A DNA stretch of 64,000 bases from Bartonella taylorii 8TBB (GTDB lineage: Bacteria > Pseudomonadota > Alphaproteobacteria > Rhizobiales > Rhizobiaceae): assembly GCF_902825155.1 (NCBI RefSeq), contig NZ_CADEAG010000007.1, forward strand, positions 1 to 64,000, in the 5' to 3' direction. Below the pieces are notes generated by a model. That model did no database searches, was not told where the DNA came from, and worked only from the letters and a program-made list of their open reading frames with translations. Shown piece after piece: positions 48,351-58,868 of the stretch. Made by a program: the position numbers and the translations under genes. Positions within the stretch are counted from its first letter, which is position 1, and every line of letters starts with the position of its first letter.

Positions 48351-49019
48351 GTGTCAGGTTATTTTATCACATTTGAAGGGGGGGACGGAGTAGGAAAAAC
48401 AACACAAATTTCTTTCCTTGCTGACCATCTCAAGGGAAAAGGCTATGAAGTTGTTATGACACGAGAACCAGGAGGAACGCTAGGTGCAGAAATAATACGT
48501 CATATTTTATTGTCTGGTCAGATACAACAGTATGAGCCTTTAATTGAAGCTGTCTTATTTACAGCCGCACGCATCGATCATGTTACTGAGGTTATCACGC
48601 CTTCTTTGCAAGAAGGAAAAGTCGTTTTATGTGATCGCTTTATTGATTCTACACGTGTTTATCAAGGACTCCATAATAAAATAAGTTCTTCTATTCTTTC
48701 CGTTTTAGAACGTGTTGCACTCAATGGAATAATGCCTCATTTAACATTTTTATTAGATATATCAGCAAAATATGCTATGAAACGTGCAAATAATCGAAGA
48801 TTCTTGGAAGATGTAAATTACATAAAGAAAACAAAAACGATCGATTATTTTGAAAAAGATAGTTTTGAGATTCAAGAACAAAGGCGCAAAGCTTTTCTTC
48901 GACTGGCAGAACAAGAACCTCATAGATTTCGTGTGATTGATGCAACAAATACAATGCACGTTGTTGCAGACCAAATAAAAAGTATTTGTGATCAAGCAAT
49001 GATGGACCATTTTACATGA
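48351..49019 (+). CDS. tmk: Thymidylate kinase
   Basis: 222 residues. dTMP to dTDP. P-loop FEGGDGVGKTTQ at residues 7-18, DR(F/Y) motif in CDRFIDSTRVYQG, and the LID region after NNRRFLED. GTG start with AAGG upstream. ATGA overlap with holB, the usual tmk-holB-metG-tatD order. Confidence 0.96.
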   Translation: MSGYFITFEGGDGVGKTTQISFLADHLKGKGYEVVMTREPGGTLGAEIIRHILLSGQIQQYEPLIEAVLFTAARIDHVTEVITPSLQEGKVVLCDRFIDSTRVYQGLHNKISSSILSVLERVALNGIMPHLTFLLDISAKYAMKRANNRRFLEDVNYIKKTKTIDYFEKDSFEIQEQRRKAFLRLAEQEPHRFRVIDATNTMHVVADQIKSICDQAMMDHFT

Positions 49020-50062
49020 ATGACGTCAATTCTTTACGCCAATATGATAATATTGATACAGTTTTATCACCTTCACAAAATAGTATGATCTTTGGCCATG
49101 AGGATGCTCGTCATTTTTTGGCACAAATGCATAAGGAAGGACGTTTACACCATGCATTATTATTTGAAGGAGAACATGGGATTGGAAAGGCTACATTGGC
49201 GTTTCATCTTGCGTGGAATATTTTAAGCTCTCAAAAGAGTGATTTCCTGCAACCAGAGTCTAATTCTAGTACGTGGCGCCAAATTATGCAGGGCAGTCAT
49301 CCTGGTCTTTTGCACATTTCACGTCGCTTTGATTTAAAAAACCAAAAGTTCAAAACAGGTATACTTATTGATGATATCCGCGATGTTATGCATTTTTTAA
49401 ACCAGACATCGCGAGATAATGGGTGGCGTATCGTTATCATTGATTCCGCCGATGATATGAATAGAAGTGCGGCTAATGCAATTCTTAAAATGCTTGAGGA
49501 ACCTCCTGCAAAAACTTTATTCATTATTATTACACACTCCTTAGGAAGACTGCTTCCAACAATTCGCTCACGATGCCAACAGATCTCTTTACGACCATTG
49601 CATAATGATGAGATGAAACAAGTCATTACACATGTTTTTTCCAATCACGATTTAAATGATGAAGAAGCTATTGAAGTGATTATTCAAAAATCTAAAGGAA
49701 ATCCTCGAAAAGCTGCCTTACTTATTTTTCACGGTGGATTTGAAATTGTTCAAACCATTGATACTCTCTTTAAGCAATCTGTTTGCAATCCCGCTATCGT
49801 ACACGTTCTTGCTCAAACACTTTCTTCAGATGTTCAATTTCAACAGTTTAGCGATGAAATTCTTGATAAAATTCAAGAAAGAGCTATCATGCTCGTTGAA
49901 AGAGGAGATTTGTTGCTCTCAAAAAATTGTGCGCAAGTGTGGCAAGAGATTCATCAAAAAATAAGAGAAATACAATCGTTTAATCTTGATAAGAAGCAAT
50001 TTATTATAAATCTGCTTTTTAAAATCCATAAGATCATTCGCGAGAGTGAGATTTTTGCGTGA
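49016..50062 (+). CDS. holB: DNA polymerase III subunit delta'
   Basis: 348 residues, clamp-loader AAA+ fold. GEHGIGKATLAFHLAWNIL is the Walker-A region with a Lys, then IVIIDSADDMNRSAANAILKMLEEPPAKTLFIIITHSLGRLLPTIRSRCQQISL, the sensor-1 and SRC motif of delta'. The zinc-binding cysteines of E. coli delta' are not seen, as in other alphaproteobacteria. Coupled to tmk; metG follows after 63 bp. Confidence 0.94.
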   Translation: MNDVNSLRQYDNIDTVLSPSQNSMIFGHEDARHFLAQMHKEGRLHHALLFEGEHGIGKATLAFHLAWNILSSQKSDFLQPESNSSTWRQIMQGSHPGLLHISRRFDLKNQKFKTGILIDDIRDVMHFLNQTSRDNGWRIVIIDSADDMNRSAANAILKMLEEPPAKTLFIIITHSLGRLLPTIRSRCQQISLRPLHNDEMKQVITHVFSNHDLNDEEAIEVIIQKSKGNPRKAALLIFHGGFEIVQTIDTLFKQSVCNPAIVHVLAQTLSSDVQFQQFSDEILDKIQERAIMLVERGDLLLSKNCAQVWQEIHQKIREIQSFNLDKKQFIINLLFKIHKIIRESEIFA

Positions 50063-50125
50063 CAATGTGATTAACAGACGTTATGCCATTTGTAATCTTT
50101 GATTGCGTTTTATAACGAGTATGAC

Positions 50126-51685
50126 ATGCGTGATATATATTATATAACAACTCCAATCTTTTATCCTAATGGTACTCCACATATTGGACATGCCTATAGT
50201 GCAATTGCAAGTGATGCTTTGGCTCGTTTTCAACGATTAGATGGCCAAGTTGTATTTTTTCTTTCTGGTACGGATGAACATGGTTTAAAAATGCAACAGA
50301 CAGCAGAAGCGTTGGGAATGACGCCTAAGCAACTTGCGGATCGTAATAGCGCTGTGTTTCAAAAAATGCTTGCAGTATTAAATTGTTCTAACGATGATTT
50401 TATTCGTACAACAGAAGATCGCCATTATCAAGCTTGTCAAGAAATCTGGAAAAAGATGGAAGCGAATGGCGATATTTATCTTGGCCGTTATACGGGCTGG
50501 TATTCGGTTCGTCAGGAAGCGTATTATGAAGAGAAGGATACGGAGGTTGGAGAAGATAACATCCGTCGTGAAAAGGAATTAGGCTCTCCAGTTGAATGGA
50601 ACGAAGAAGAGAGTTATTTTTTTAGACTTTCCCGTTATGAAAAAGCCCTTCTTGAATATTATGAAAAACATTTTGATTTTATTGCTCCACTCGAACGACG
50701 TAATGAAGTTATAAGTTTTATCAAATCAGGTTTAAAAGATATTTCTATTTCACGGACAAATTTTGATTGGGGAGTTACTGTTCCAAGTAATCCAAAACAC
50801 GTGATGTACGTTTGGGTTGATGCACTAACAAATTATTTGTCAGCAATTGGCTTTTTCGATGAGAGTTCAAAAAAACATAATTTTTGGCCTGCGAACACTC
50901 ATATCATTGGTAAAGATATTATTCGTTTTCATGCAGTTTATTGGCCAGCATTTTTAATGTCTGCTGGAATTGAATTACCTAAGCATATTTTTGCTCATGG
51001 TTTTTTACTCAATCGCGGTACAAAAATGTCAAAGTCCATTGGAAACGTTATTGATCCTTTTGAAATGGTCAATCACTATGGTCTTGATCAGCTCCGTTAT
51101 TTTCTTCTTCGTGAAGTACCATTTGGACAAGATGGCAGTTATAGCCATGATAGTTTTGTGAACCGCATTAATGCAGATCTTGCGAATGATCTTGGTAATT
51201 TAGCGCAGCGCTCTTTGTCTATGATTGCCAAAAATTGCGATGCAAAAATTCCTATACCAGCTGCATTTTTAGATCAAGATGAACAGCTTTTAAAACAATC
51301 TCTTCGAGCACTTGAGACTGTACGCCAAGCTATGTCTTGTCATGAGGTGCATTTAGCACTTTCAGCTATTTTTTCAGTTGTAGCAGATGCAAATCGCTAT
51401 TTTGCCAACGAACAACCTTGGAGTTTACGGAAAAATAATCCAGAAAGATTTTCTACAGTTCTTTATATAACTGTAGAAATCTTGCGACGAATAGGAATTA
51501 TGCTGTTACCTTTCATTCCACAATCAGCAGACAAGCTTCTTGACAGCCTCGCTGTTGCTAAAGACGATCGGTTATTGCATCATATAAGCCATTCAAAGAT
51601 TCAAGAAGGTCTTGATCTTCCGACACCAGAACCAATTTTTCCTCGTTATATCTTGAAGAAAGACGATATTCATCATGTTGATTGA
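50126..51685 (+). CDS. metG: Methionyl-tRNA synthetase
   Basis: 519 residues from the ATG at 50126 ([16 protein letters not shown]); a TTG at 50099 is less likely. Class I synthetase: HIGH-type motif [27 protein letters not shown] in [14 protein letters not shown] near residue 303. The connective domain lacks the zinc-finger Cys sets of E. coli MetG ([11 protein letters not shown]), the short alphaproteobacterial form, and the C-terminal tRBD dimerisation domain is absent. Overlaps tatD by 11 bp. Confidence 0.97.
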   Translation: MRDIYYITTPIFYPNGTPHIGHAYSAIASDALARFQRLDGQVVFFLSGTDEHGLKMQQTAEALGMTPKQLADRNSAVFQKMLAVLNCSNDDFIRTTEDRHYQACQEIWKKMEANGDIYLGRYTGWYSVRQEAYYEEKDTEVGEDNIRREKELGSPVEWNEEESYFFRLSRYEKALLEYYEKHFDFIAPLERRNEVISFIKSGLKDISISRTNFDWGVTVPSNPKHVMYVWVDALTNYLSAIGFFDESSKKHNFWPANTHIIGKDIIRFHAVYWPAFLMSAGIELPKHIFAHGFLLNRGTKMSKSIGNVIDPFEMVNHYGLDQLRYFLLREVPFGQDGSYSHDSFVNRINADLANDLGNLAQRSLSMIAKNCDAKIPIPAAFLDQDEQLLKQSLRALETVRQAMSCHEVHLALSAIFSVVADANRYFANEQPWSLRKNNPERFSTVLYITVEILRRIGIMLLPFIPQSADKLLDSLAVAKDDRLLHHISHSKIQEGLDLPTPEPIFPRYILKKDDIHHVD

Positions 51686-52448
51686 TACACACTGTCATCT
51701 TGATTTTGAGGATTTTGCGCAAGATTTTGATGATGTCATACAACGGGCTTTAGATGCTAATGTTAAACGTATGATAACGATTTCAACACATGTTCGTAAG
51801 TTGGATAAGCTTTTGGCAATTACACAAGCCTATAATCAAGTATTTTGTTCCGTTGGTACCCATCCCAATAATGCCCATGAAGAACAAAAGATTACAGCTG
51901 AAAGTCTTATCAATCTATCCAAGCATCCCAAGATTGTTGCGTTTGGGGAAGTGGGGCTGGATTATCATTATGATTATTCTTCACCAAAAGAGCAAAAAAA
52001 AATTTTCCACGAACATATTATAGCTTCTAGAGAAACGCAGCTACCTCTTGTTATACATTCACGCAATGCAGATGGAGATATGGAGCAAATATTACGCGAA
52101 CAGATAAAAGAAGGGGCTTTTCCATTTGTACTTCACTGTTATTCGTCTGGGATGCAACTTGCTCGTGCTGGTATTGAACTTGGTGGTTATATTTCCTTTT
52201 CAGGTATTCTTACTTTTAAAAATGCGCTTGAAATCCGTGAAATAGCAAAAATTGTACCTCATGAGCATTTATTGGTGGAAACGGATGCACCATTTTTAGC
52301 ACCTGTTCCTCATCGAGGGAAAAGAAATGAACCATCTTTTGTACGTTATACGGCTACTACTTTGGCTGAAACAATTGGTTTAAGTATTGAGGAAATATCT
52401 CAAATAACAACACGCAATGCTTTTCATTTATTTAGTAAAATGAAATGA
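51675..52448 (+). CDS. tatD: TatD family deoxyribonuclease/metal-dependent hydrolase
   Basis: 257 residues. Metal ligands: [10 protein letters not shown] (HxH), [10 protein letters not shown] (Glu), [11 protein letters not shown] (His), VLHCYSSG (His) and ETDAPFLAP (Asp). TIM-barrel phosphoesterase; TatD members act as 3'-5' DNases or other hydrolases, and this one (YcfH group, by the tmk-holB-metG context) has no defined substrate. Overlaps metG and precedes the metallo-beta-lactamase gene by 10 bp. Confidence 0.93.
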   Translation: MLIDTHCHLDFEDFAQDFDDVIQRALDANVKRMITISTHVRKLDKLLAITQAYNQVFCSVGTHPNNAHEEQKITAESLINLSKHPKIVAFGEVGLDYHYDYSSPKEQKKIFHEHIIASRETQLPLVIHSRNADGDMEQILREQIKEGAFPFVLHCYSSGMQLARAGIELGGYISFSGILTFKNALEIREIAKIVPHEHLLVETDAPFLAPVPHRGKRNEPSFVRYTATTLAETIGLSIEEISQITTRNAFHLFSKMK

Positions 52449-52458
52449 GGCAAAAGGC

Positions 52459-53274
52459 ATGTGTGATCGGTACCGATTTACAATATTAGGCTGTGGTTCC
52501 TCTCCAGGAGTTCCACGCCCTAATGGTGATTGGGGAGCTTGTGATCCTAATAATCCTAAAAATAAACGCTACAGAAGTTCTTTATTAGTCGAGCGTATTC
52601 ATACATCAGGAAAAAAAACAACCGTCGTCATAGATACTGGTCCAGATTTTCGATCACAAATGATCGAAGCCCGCGTAAGTCATCTTAATGCCGCCCTTTA
52701 TACGCATTCTCACGCAGACCATATTCATGGTATTGATGATTTACGCAGTTATGCACTTGCGCAAAAATGTTTAATAGATATTTATGCAGATGAGTTTACA
52801 CTAGAGCATTTGAAAAACGCATTCGGATATTGTTTTCAGAAGCCAAGAGGTTCATCTTATTCACCCATTTTAAAAGCGCATACTATCAATGAAGATAGCC
52901 AATTTATAATTCAAGGGCAGGGAGGAGCAATAACCGTCAATACGCATTTACAATGTCACGGTAATATTTACTCTTTAGGTTTTCGTATTGGCAATGTTGC
53001 TTACTGTACAGATGTTAGTAAATTTCCTGAAAAAACGTTACTAAAATTAATGAATTTGGATGTTTTAATTATTGAGGCTCTGCAATTTGAAGCTCACCCA
53101 AGTCATCTTTCTGTTGATCAAGCGTTACAATGGATAAAATATTTAAAACCTCAAAAAGCTATACTCACACATATGGATAGATCACTTGATTACAATAAAG
53201 TTGTAAATTATGTCCCACCATATGTTGAGCCCGCACATCAAGGACTTGTTTTTGAAACAGATGTACAAATCTAA
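52459..53274 (+). CDS. Metallo-beta-lactamase-fold hydrolase (PhnP-like)
   Basis: 271 residues. FTILGCGSSPGVPRPNGDWGACDPNNPKNKRYRSSLLVE at the start, DTGPDFRSQM, metal motif THSHADHIHGIDDLR, YCTDVSKFPE and a late THMDRSLDY. This is the PhnP/phosphodiesterase-like group; it follows tatD throughout Rhizobiales in my recollection. Cyclic phosphate hydrolysis is possible, but no phn genes are here, so the substrate is unknown. Confidence 0.85.
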   Translation: MCDRYRFTILGCGSSPGVPRPNGDWGACDPNNPKNKRYRSSLLVERIHTSGKKTTVVIDTGPDFRSQMIEARVSHLNAALYTHSHADHIHGIDDLRSYALAQKCLIDIYADEFTLEHLKNAFGYCFQKPRGSSYSPILKAHTINEDSQFIIQGQGGAITVNTHLQCHGNIYSLGFRIGNVAYCTDVSKFPEKTLLKLMNLDVLIIEALQFEAHPSHLSVDQALQWIKYLKPQKAILTHMDRSLDYNKVVNYVPPYVEPAHQGLVFETDVQI

Positions 53275-53379
53275 AAAAACAATATTTCCTGTTAACTAAA
53301 ACATTCTTTAAAATTCTAGTCTTTATTTTGTATCATTTTTGACATAGTTGTGTCTTTTTTATGTTAAAAGTGAGGTTTT

Positions 53380-53739
53380 ATGTATAAGTGTTTTAAGCGG
53401 GCAATATGTGTTGTGGTTTTAGCGGTCTCTTTATCAGCATGTGGGGGACGTTTAGAAAAAAATATTTCAGTTACAACATTACACGATGGGGCAATGAGCT
53501 GCGCCGATATTCAACGGGAGCTTTGGGCTAATAAACGCCAAATTGAAGCGACAATAGCAGAACGTTCTAGAGCAAGAAATAAAAATGTAGCTTTAACTGC
53601 AGCAAGTGTTGTATTTGTTCCTGCCTTGTTTTTTCTTGATGTAAAGTCAAGTGAAAGCAATGAAATTTCAGCTTTAAATAACCGCAATGCTGTTTTGAGT
53701 GATCTCGCACATATGAAACGTTGTAAATTATCACAATAG
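53380..53739 (+). CDS. Small lipoprotein of unknown function
   Basis: 119 residues. Signal sequence with lipobox SLSAC (Cys21). The mature part is helical and polar (MSCADIQRELWANKRQIEATIAERSRARNKN), followed by one hydrophobic stretch (VALTAASVVFVPALFFLDVKS) and a short tail. No known domain recognised. A strong terminator follows 34 bp after the stop, so it is a single-gene unit. Confidence 0.75.
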   Translation: MYKCFKRAICVVVLAVSLSACGGRLEKNISVTTLHDGAMSCADIQRELWANKRQIEATIAERSRARNKNVALTAASVVFVPALFFLDVKSSESNEISALNNRNAVLSDLAHMKRCKLSQ

Positions 53740-53772
53740 TTTTTTTATATTATATTTTATTAGTTATTCCTT

Positions 53773-53813
53773 TTTGGCTTTAAGTAATATTACTTAAAGC
53801 CAAATTTTTTTTT
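53773..53813 (+). terminator. Strong intrinsic terminator after the lipoprotein gene
   Basis: A perfect 16-bp inverted repeat without loop bases at its centre (53773-53804, containing TTTGGCTTTAAGTAAT), followed by nine T. In RNA the central bases open to form the loop. Clear Rho-independent terminator on the plus strand. Confidence 0.9.
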
Positions 53814-54202
53814 AATAGATATACTATTCCGTTGTCAAATTTTTGACATACTTTTGTTTAAAAAGTGAATTATGCGACATAAATACGATTAATGTATCTA
53901 AATTAGGATTTGCTCTGTTTTGATCAGGCCCCTCTATTTTTTACTCTACATCATTATTTATCGCATAATATATATTATGGAACTTTTATAAATAGAAAGG
54001 ATATGTTACATGGCAATGGCACTCTGGGGAACTATCTCGACATTACTATGGATATTTTGTTCAAAAGCGACTAGCCCTTGGGATTTATGGTGGGTACCTT
54101 TTGTTTAAGAAAACTTTACGACCTTTTAAGACTGAAAATCGGGGCAGTTATTCTCTGGCTGGCCCGAAAGCCTGAATCGCAATGGTTTCTTTAATTTTTA
54201 AT
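53814..54202 (+). other. Possible small gene remnant before DUF6163
   Basis: Around 54003-54175 an AGAAAGGAT site is followed by ATG codons, and one frame reads GYFVQKRLALGIYGGYLLFKKTLRPFKTENRG with a stop just after, while the ATG frames end early. It looks like a short broken gene, but I cannot name a family. Nothing else in this 389-bp spacer. Confidence 0.35.
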
Positions 54203-54607
54203 CTAGTACTCTCTTGCATGATTCCTTTTTAAAAAGATCATTATAATTTGTAGTATTATAAAAGTTAAAAATAATATTCCATAAAACAATGGTATAAACG
54301 GCTGATAATCGGAATAATACCTCGTTAATATTTCGGTAAATGCTGCAACGCACCATAAAACAACTCCCCACAGTGAATACATCCAAAGTCCAATTAAGGC
54401 GATAGGATAAACAACGGCTAATATGGCTGATGCAAACTGCCACTGCCATGGCATAAGATCAAAACGCCATAGAACACCTGGAAATATACCAATAAGACGC
54501 ACCCAATAAAAAACACTTAAACCTAAGCAAATGAGTGCTAAAAATCGCAAATAGCACTTATAAATTAAAGTGATTTTTGAAATCTGTTTTTGAAGTTTCT
54601 TTTTCAA
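54203..54607 (-). CDS. DUF6163-type small membrane protein
   Basis: 134 residues, four hydrophobic segments (about 20-40, 55-80, 83-95, 105-125), basic at both ends. FYWVRLIGIFPG and RFDLMPWQWQFAS resemble the alphaproteobacterial DUF6163 family. Function unknown. Its start overlaps the hydratase/hydrolase stop by 4 bp, an operon arrangement kept in relatives as I recall. Confidence 0.7.
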   Translation of the reverse strand: MKKKLQKQISKITLIYKCYLRFLALICLGLSVFYWVRLIGIFPGVLWRFDLMPWQWQFASAILAVVYPIALIGLWMYSLWGVVLWCVAAFTEILTRYYSDYQPFIPLFYGILFLTFIILQIIMIFLKRNHAREY

Positions 54608-55650
54608 AATAATAATTCTTTTTCAACAGGTTGAAAGTAAGCATCTATCATTTCATCTGTTACAGATGAAAGTTTGTTTGGTTGCCATTTAGGTGTTTTG
54701 TCTTTATCAATTAACATTGCACGCACACCTTCACGGAAATCATGTGAACTGATCATATGATGTGCGATGCGGTTTTCAATTTTCATACAATCTTCCAAAG
54801 TTTGAAATAGGTTCTGTTTCATTTGTTTCCAAATAATTTTTAAACTTGTTGGAGAACGCGACTGCAAAATATCATAACATTCTTTGGCGAATAAGACCCC
54901 TTGATTACTTTTTTTATAAAGTAATTCAATACATTCCTCCAATATGTGGGTACTAAAACAAGCGCTGATAACACGACGTATTTTATGGCTTGTTTCATAG
55001 TCTTTTATAATCGCTTGTTTATCTAAAGCTAATTTAGGGTTTCCTTGCTCAATAATAGCTTTTCTAATGTATTCTAATTCAACTGCAGGAACAGCATGTG
55101 TTGCTAACCCTAAATTTAAGCAATCCCCCCATTTTATGCGTGCACCGGTCAATGCAAGATAAATGCCAAAATGATCAGGAAGAGATGGTAAAAAAAAGCT
55201 TGCGCCAACATCTGGAAAAAATCCAATAGCGCCTTCTGGCATAGCAAAGATTGTATTTTCTGTAACAATTCGGTGTGAACCGTATATAGAAATACCTACC
55301 CCTCCTCCCATCCAAATACCGTTCAAGAAAGAAATGTAGGGTTTTGGAAAACGCTTAATGTAAGCGTTTAAGCGGTATTCATCTCTAAAATATTGGTAAG
55401 AAGAGTCTTTCTTTCCCATATGATAAATTTCTACAACATCTCCACCAGCACAAAAAGCACGCCCCTCTCCTTCAACCAAGACGCAAGAAACATCATCATC
55501 TGTTTCCCATGTATTAAGAGCTTTTTGAAAAGCAAACACCATTCGTTGATTAAGAGCGTTTAATGCTGAAGGGCGTGTGAGCTTTATAATACCAGCATGC
55601 CCTTCTTTTGTAAAAGAGATATCATTCCCTGCTCCAAAATCAATTTGCAT
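54604..55650 (-). CDS. Enoyl-CoA hydratase/isomerase, 3-hydroxyisobutyryl-CoA hydrolase type
   Basis: 348 residues, longer than plain enoyl-CoA hydratases. Crotonase fold: GRAFCAGGDVVEIYHMGK, YISFLNGIWMGGGVGISIYGSHRIVTENTIFAMPEGAIGFFPDVGASFFLPSL with the catalytic Glu/Asp of 3-hydroxyisobutyryl-CoA hydrolase, and FREGVRAMLIDKDKTPKWQP. Predicted to act in valine degradation by releasing 3-hydroxyisobutyrate. Downstream of pcs by 29 bp. Substrate is inferred from family only. Confidence 0.85.
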   Translation of the reverse strand: MQIDFGAGNDISFTKEGHAGIIKLTRPSALNALNQRMVFAFQKALNTWETDDDVSCVLVEGEGRAFCAGGDVVEIYHMGKKDSSYQYFRDEYRLNAYIKRFPKPYISFLNGIWMGGGVGISIYGSHRIVTENTIFAMPEGAIGFFPDVGASFFLPSLPDHFGIYLALTGARIKWGDCLNLGLATHAVPAVELEYIRKAIIEQGNPKLALDKQAIIKDYETSHKIRRVISACFSTHILEECIELLYKKSNQGVLFAKECYDILQSRSPTSLKIIWKQMKQNLFQTLEDCMKIENRIAHHMISSHDFREGVRAMLIDKDKTPKWQPNKLSSVTDEMIDAYFQPVEKELLF

Positions 55651-55679
55651 TTTATCCCCGTCTTTAAATATCTATTATC

Positions 55680-56492
55680 TTATTGTTTTATTATGCTTTT
55701 TGCTCCAAATTGGGGAAATAGTTGCATGACAGCACCAATACAATACATATAAATACCTGTTACTGAAATCCCTATCTTAACCCAATATGGAGCATTAAGC
55801 TGATAAAAGAAGGCAACAACACCAAAAGAACACCATAAGAGAAAAATTGGAAAATTAAGCCACCGCAAACGGATAACTCTTACTGGGTGAATGAAATAAA
55901 TTGGTAAAAAAGATATAACTGCTGATAAGACAATAATAGTAAAAGTAATCCATTCTCTTGGATTCACTACAAAAAGCGTGAAAACCATCATATTCCAAAC
56001 TACAGGAAACCCTTTAAAAAAGTTTTCTTTGGTTTTCATTCCGGTATCTGCATAATAAATAGCTGATGAAATGACAATGATAGCACTCAATAAAAATGAC
56101 AATCCTGAACCTATCAAACCACTTTGATAAAGCGCGAAAGCTGGAATTAAAACATAAGTTACATAATCAATGATATTATCTAAAAGTTCTCCAGACCATG
56201 TTGGAAGTACGTATTTAACATCAAGTTTGCGTGCAATTGGCCCGTCAATACCATCAACGAGAAGTGCAAGCCCAAGCCAACAAAACATGGCAGTCCATTC
56301 TTTTTGAGACGCCGATATAAGGGAAAGAAATGCTAAAAATGAACCCGAGGCTGTGAGTAAATGGACAGAAAAGGCTTTTGCTTGTGGCATCGTTACTTTT
56401 TTATGGCGCAATCGATCAGCATTTGTTTTAATTTTTTTTGCTAGCTTACGTTTCAAGGTTTTCTTATCCTCGTTTTTAAAATTTTTATCCAT
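55680..56492 (-). CDS. pcs: Phosphatidylcholine synthase
   Basis: 270 residues, CDP-alcohol phosphotransferase fold with about eight membrane segments. Motif DGIDGPIARKLDVKYVLPTW...ELLDNIIDYVTYVLIPAFAL carries the D-G-x2-A-R-x(n)-G-x3-D-x3-D signature; the WSGELLDNIID form points to Pcs, which condenses choline directly with CDP-diacylglycerol. Host-derived choline could thus make phosphatidylcholine, a trait of host-associated Rhizobiales. Basic Lys-rich N-terminus before the first membrane segment. Confidence 0.9.
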   Translation of the reverse strand: MDKNFKNEDKKTLKRKLAKKIKTNADRLRHKKVTMPQAKAFSVHLLTASGSFLAFLSLISASQKEWTAMFCWLGLALLVDGIDGPIARKLDVKYVLPTWSGELLDNIIDYVTYVLIPAFALYQSGLIGSGLSFLLSAIIVISSAIYYADTGMKTKENFFKGFPVVWNMMVFTLFVVNPREWITFTIIVLSAVISFLPIYFIHPVRVIRLRWLNFPIFLLWCSFGVVAFFYQLNAPYWVKIGISVTGIYMYCIGAVMQLFPQFGAKSIIKQ

Positions 56493-56675
56493 ATAACCAG
56501 TACGCCATTTTTTCCATGATATGATTTTAATTGTAAAAAAAAATCACAAAAAGGTTACTTTTTTATATCGCATTATTTATTACATAATATAATAGAATAA
56601 CTTCATATAATAAAAAGAGATTATTCATATAGAAATGTTAAAATATTTGATAAATGGGGAAAGGTTCAAGTAATT

Positions 56676-57884
56676 GTGACATTAAAAAGAAACGATCATA
56701 AAGATATTGCTATCATTGGTGCAGGCCCAGTCGGCATGTTAGCAGCACTTAGTCTTGCAGATAAAGGGCACTCTATTTGTCTTATTGGTCCACCTTCTCA
56801 TGCAAATGAATTACGGACAACCACTCTTATGATGCCAGCAATACGTGTCCTTCAAAAACTCAATATTTGGAATATTCTTAAAGGTCATGCAGCCGCTTTA
56901 TCTTTTATTAGAATCATAGATATAACTTCTAGGATTGTACGCGCTCCTACTGTGGATTTTTCTTCTGCTGAAATTGGTGAGGAAGCTTTTGGTTATAATA
57001 TTCCTAATATAGAGTTAAACAATGCTTTAGCTTGTCGTATCACACATACGCCCAATATTACAAGATTTGTTTCTTCGGCAAAATCTTTCCACCACCAAAA
57101 GAGTCATGTACGGATTACCCTTGCAGATGAGAGGGTTATTCAAACATCACTTGTTGTCGCTGCTGATGGACGCCGTTCTCTAACACGAGCGGCAGCGGGT
57201 ATAGGTGTTAAACAGTGGGATTATCCACAAAAAGCACTGATTCTCAATTTTTCTCATGATTTTTCTCATCAAAATACATCAACTGAATTTCATACAGAAC
57301 ATGGTCCATTTACACAGGTTCCACTACCAGGAAAAAGATCCAGTCTTGTATGGGTCGTTAGTCCTTGTCGTGCTGAAAAATTATTGAATATGAAGGAAAA
57401 AACAATTGCAAAAGTCATAGAAGACCAGATGCAATCAATGCTTGGAAAGTTAACATTAGAAACGGCAATTCAGGTATGGCCACTTTCAGGACTTATTTCT
57501 CATCGTTTTGCTGCCAATCGAACGATTTTAGTGGGTGAAACAGCCCATGTCTTTCCTCCTATTGGAGCGCAAGGATTAAATTTAGGGTTTCGTGATGTGC
57601 AAACTTTGATTGATATTTTACCTAAGAAAATATCCAATTATAATTCTGAAATGATTGTTGCACGTTATAACAAGTGTCGAAAACCTGATATATTGATCCG
57701 AAGTGGATCTGTTCATATGCTCAACTCTACTCTCCTTTCTAATATGTTACCTGTTCATATCGTACGAAGCCTTGGTCTCGGATTATTACGTAGTTGCTCA
57801 CCGTTACGTAATTTATTCATGCGAGAAGGAATGTATCCTGGTCACGGATTCAAAGAAATTATACAAATATTTCCGATTAAATAG
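56676..57884 (+). CDS. UbiH/UbiF/COQ6-type FAD monooxygenase
   Basis: 402 residues. FAD site DIAIIGAGPVGMLAALSLADKG near residue 10, the dual-binding VVAADGRRSLTR (DG motif), and GETAHVFPPIGAQGLNLGFRDVQTL (GD-like motif, here GE). Belongs to ubiquinone-ring hydroxylases; which position it hydroxylates (C5, C6 or C1, or broad UbiL type) cannot be told by eye. GTG start at 56676, a TTG one base earlier is out of this frame. Monocistronic. Confidence 0.85.
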   Translation: MTLKRNDHKDIAIIGAGPVGMLAALSLADKGHSICLIGPPSHANELRTTTLMMPAIRVLQKLNIWNILKGHAAALSFIRIIDITSRIVRAPTVDFSSAEIGEEAFGYNIPNIELNNALACRITHTPNITRFVSSAKSFHHQKSHVRITLADERVIQTSLVVAADGRRSLTRAAAGIGVKQWDYPQKALILNFSHDFSHQNTSTEFHTEHGPFTQVPLPGKRSSLVWVVSPCRAEKLLNMKEKTIAKVIEDQMQSMLGKLTLETAIQVWPLSGLISHRFAANRTILVGETAHVFPPIGAQGLNLGFRDVQTLIDILPKKISNYNSEMIVARYNKCRKPDILIRSGSVHMLNSTLLSNMLPVHIVRSLGLGLLRSCSPLRNLFMREGMYPGHGFKEIIQIFPIK

Positions 57885-58523
57885 CCTAAAAAATTCCATT
57901 AATATGAAAAAATAACTGATACCAATGAAGTAAACTAATGAACAATAATAACAAGAATAATATTTAATTTTGCAGATAAATTTACTAATTAAATCAAGCA
58001 AATATAAATTATTTTATACAGTGCATAAAGCAAAAAAAGAAAAAATTATTTTAGCACCAAAACATAATAATTATTGATAAGAAAAATATTTCTGATTTTT
58101 ACATTTTACTTAGACATTTAAACTTAAGCACTGTTTTATTTTTTACACTGTTTTTTTCACTTCTGAAAAACAAATAAAATTGGAAAAAGAAGAAATTATA
58201 TGCAGGAGTTATTAAAACATTCTGATATCTCACATTCTCTTAGATAAGAATTCTTACGTAATAGATTTTTTTATATCAGAGTTGATGATATGAGTACTGT
58301 AAAATCGTATATTTGAATAAATAACGAGATAGAAAAATTCTTTTAAAATAGTTAATTGCGTTATTTTGTTTCATAAAAAAATAAAGAAAAAAATGACTTT
58401 GGTTAAGCAATATAGATTTTCATAAGTTTTCTTCGTTAAGTATAATATTAAAATAAAATATTATTGGGAACCTGTTATCAATATAAAGGTTAATGAGTTA
58501 GTATTTTAACATATGGTAATAAG
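57885..58523. other. Very AT-rich 0.64-kb spacer
   Basis: No gene, RNA or clear repeat. Base composition is far more AT-rich than the genes either side, and short runs of A and T are abundant, as in degraded gene-free DNA. Confidence 0.4.
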
Positions 58524-58868
58524 ATGATATTAAGTAGAATTTTAAAATTAATTATTTTTTTTATAATTGTTATATGTCTATCGTCTATAGTTACGGCTTC
58601 AATAAGTAAAGTTTTTTATGCCCCCTATTGTCAAACTTCTGCATATAGCTTCACTAAAGACATTACTAAACCAGGACAAAATTCGTTTACTGCTTCACAA
58701 ATTAGAAACTGCTTCATGCAAAATGGTTTCACAAATGTTAAACGATTGCGTTTAGACGATAAAGGCATTTGGCGTGCTTTAGTAGAATTTAAAAAGTGCT
58801 ATTTTATCGTATCAGTTGATTATTCTGGAACAGTTAGCGTTCAAAATGAAAGAAAAAAATGTGATTGA
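58524..58868 (+). CDS. Orphan secreted or anchored protein
   Basis: 114 residues: strongly hydrophobic N-terminal signal or anchor (LIIFFIIVICLSSIVTAS), then a small exported domain with four cysteines and FTASQIRNCFMQNGFTNVKRLRLDDKGIWRALVEFKKCYFIVSVDYSGTVSVQ, which resembles a PepSY-like alpha/beta unit. Function unknown. Overlaps the next gene by 23 bp in another frame, so the two are likely translated from one mRNA. AT-rich surroundings and lack of recognisable family suggest a lineage-specific gene. Confidence 0.6.
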   Translation: MILSRILKLIIFFIIVICLSSIVTASISKVFYAPYCQTSAYSFTKDITKPGQNSFTASQIRNCFMQNGFTNVKRLRLDDKGIWRALVEFKKCYFIVSVDYSGTVSVQNERKKCD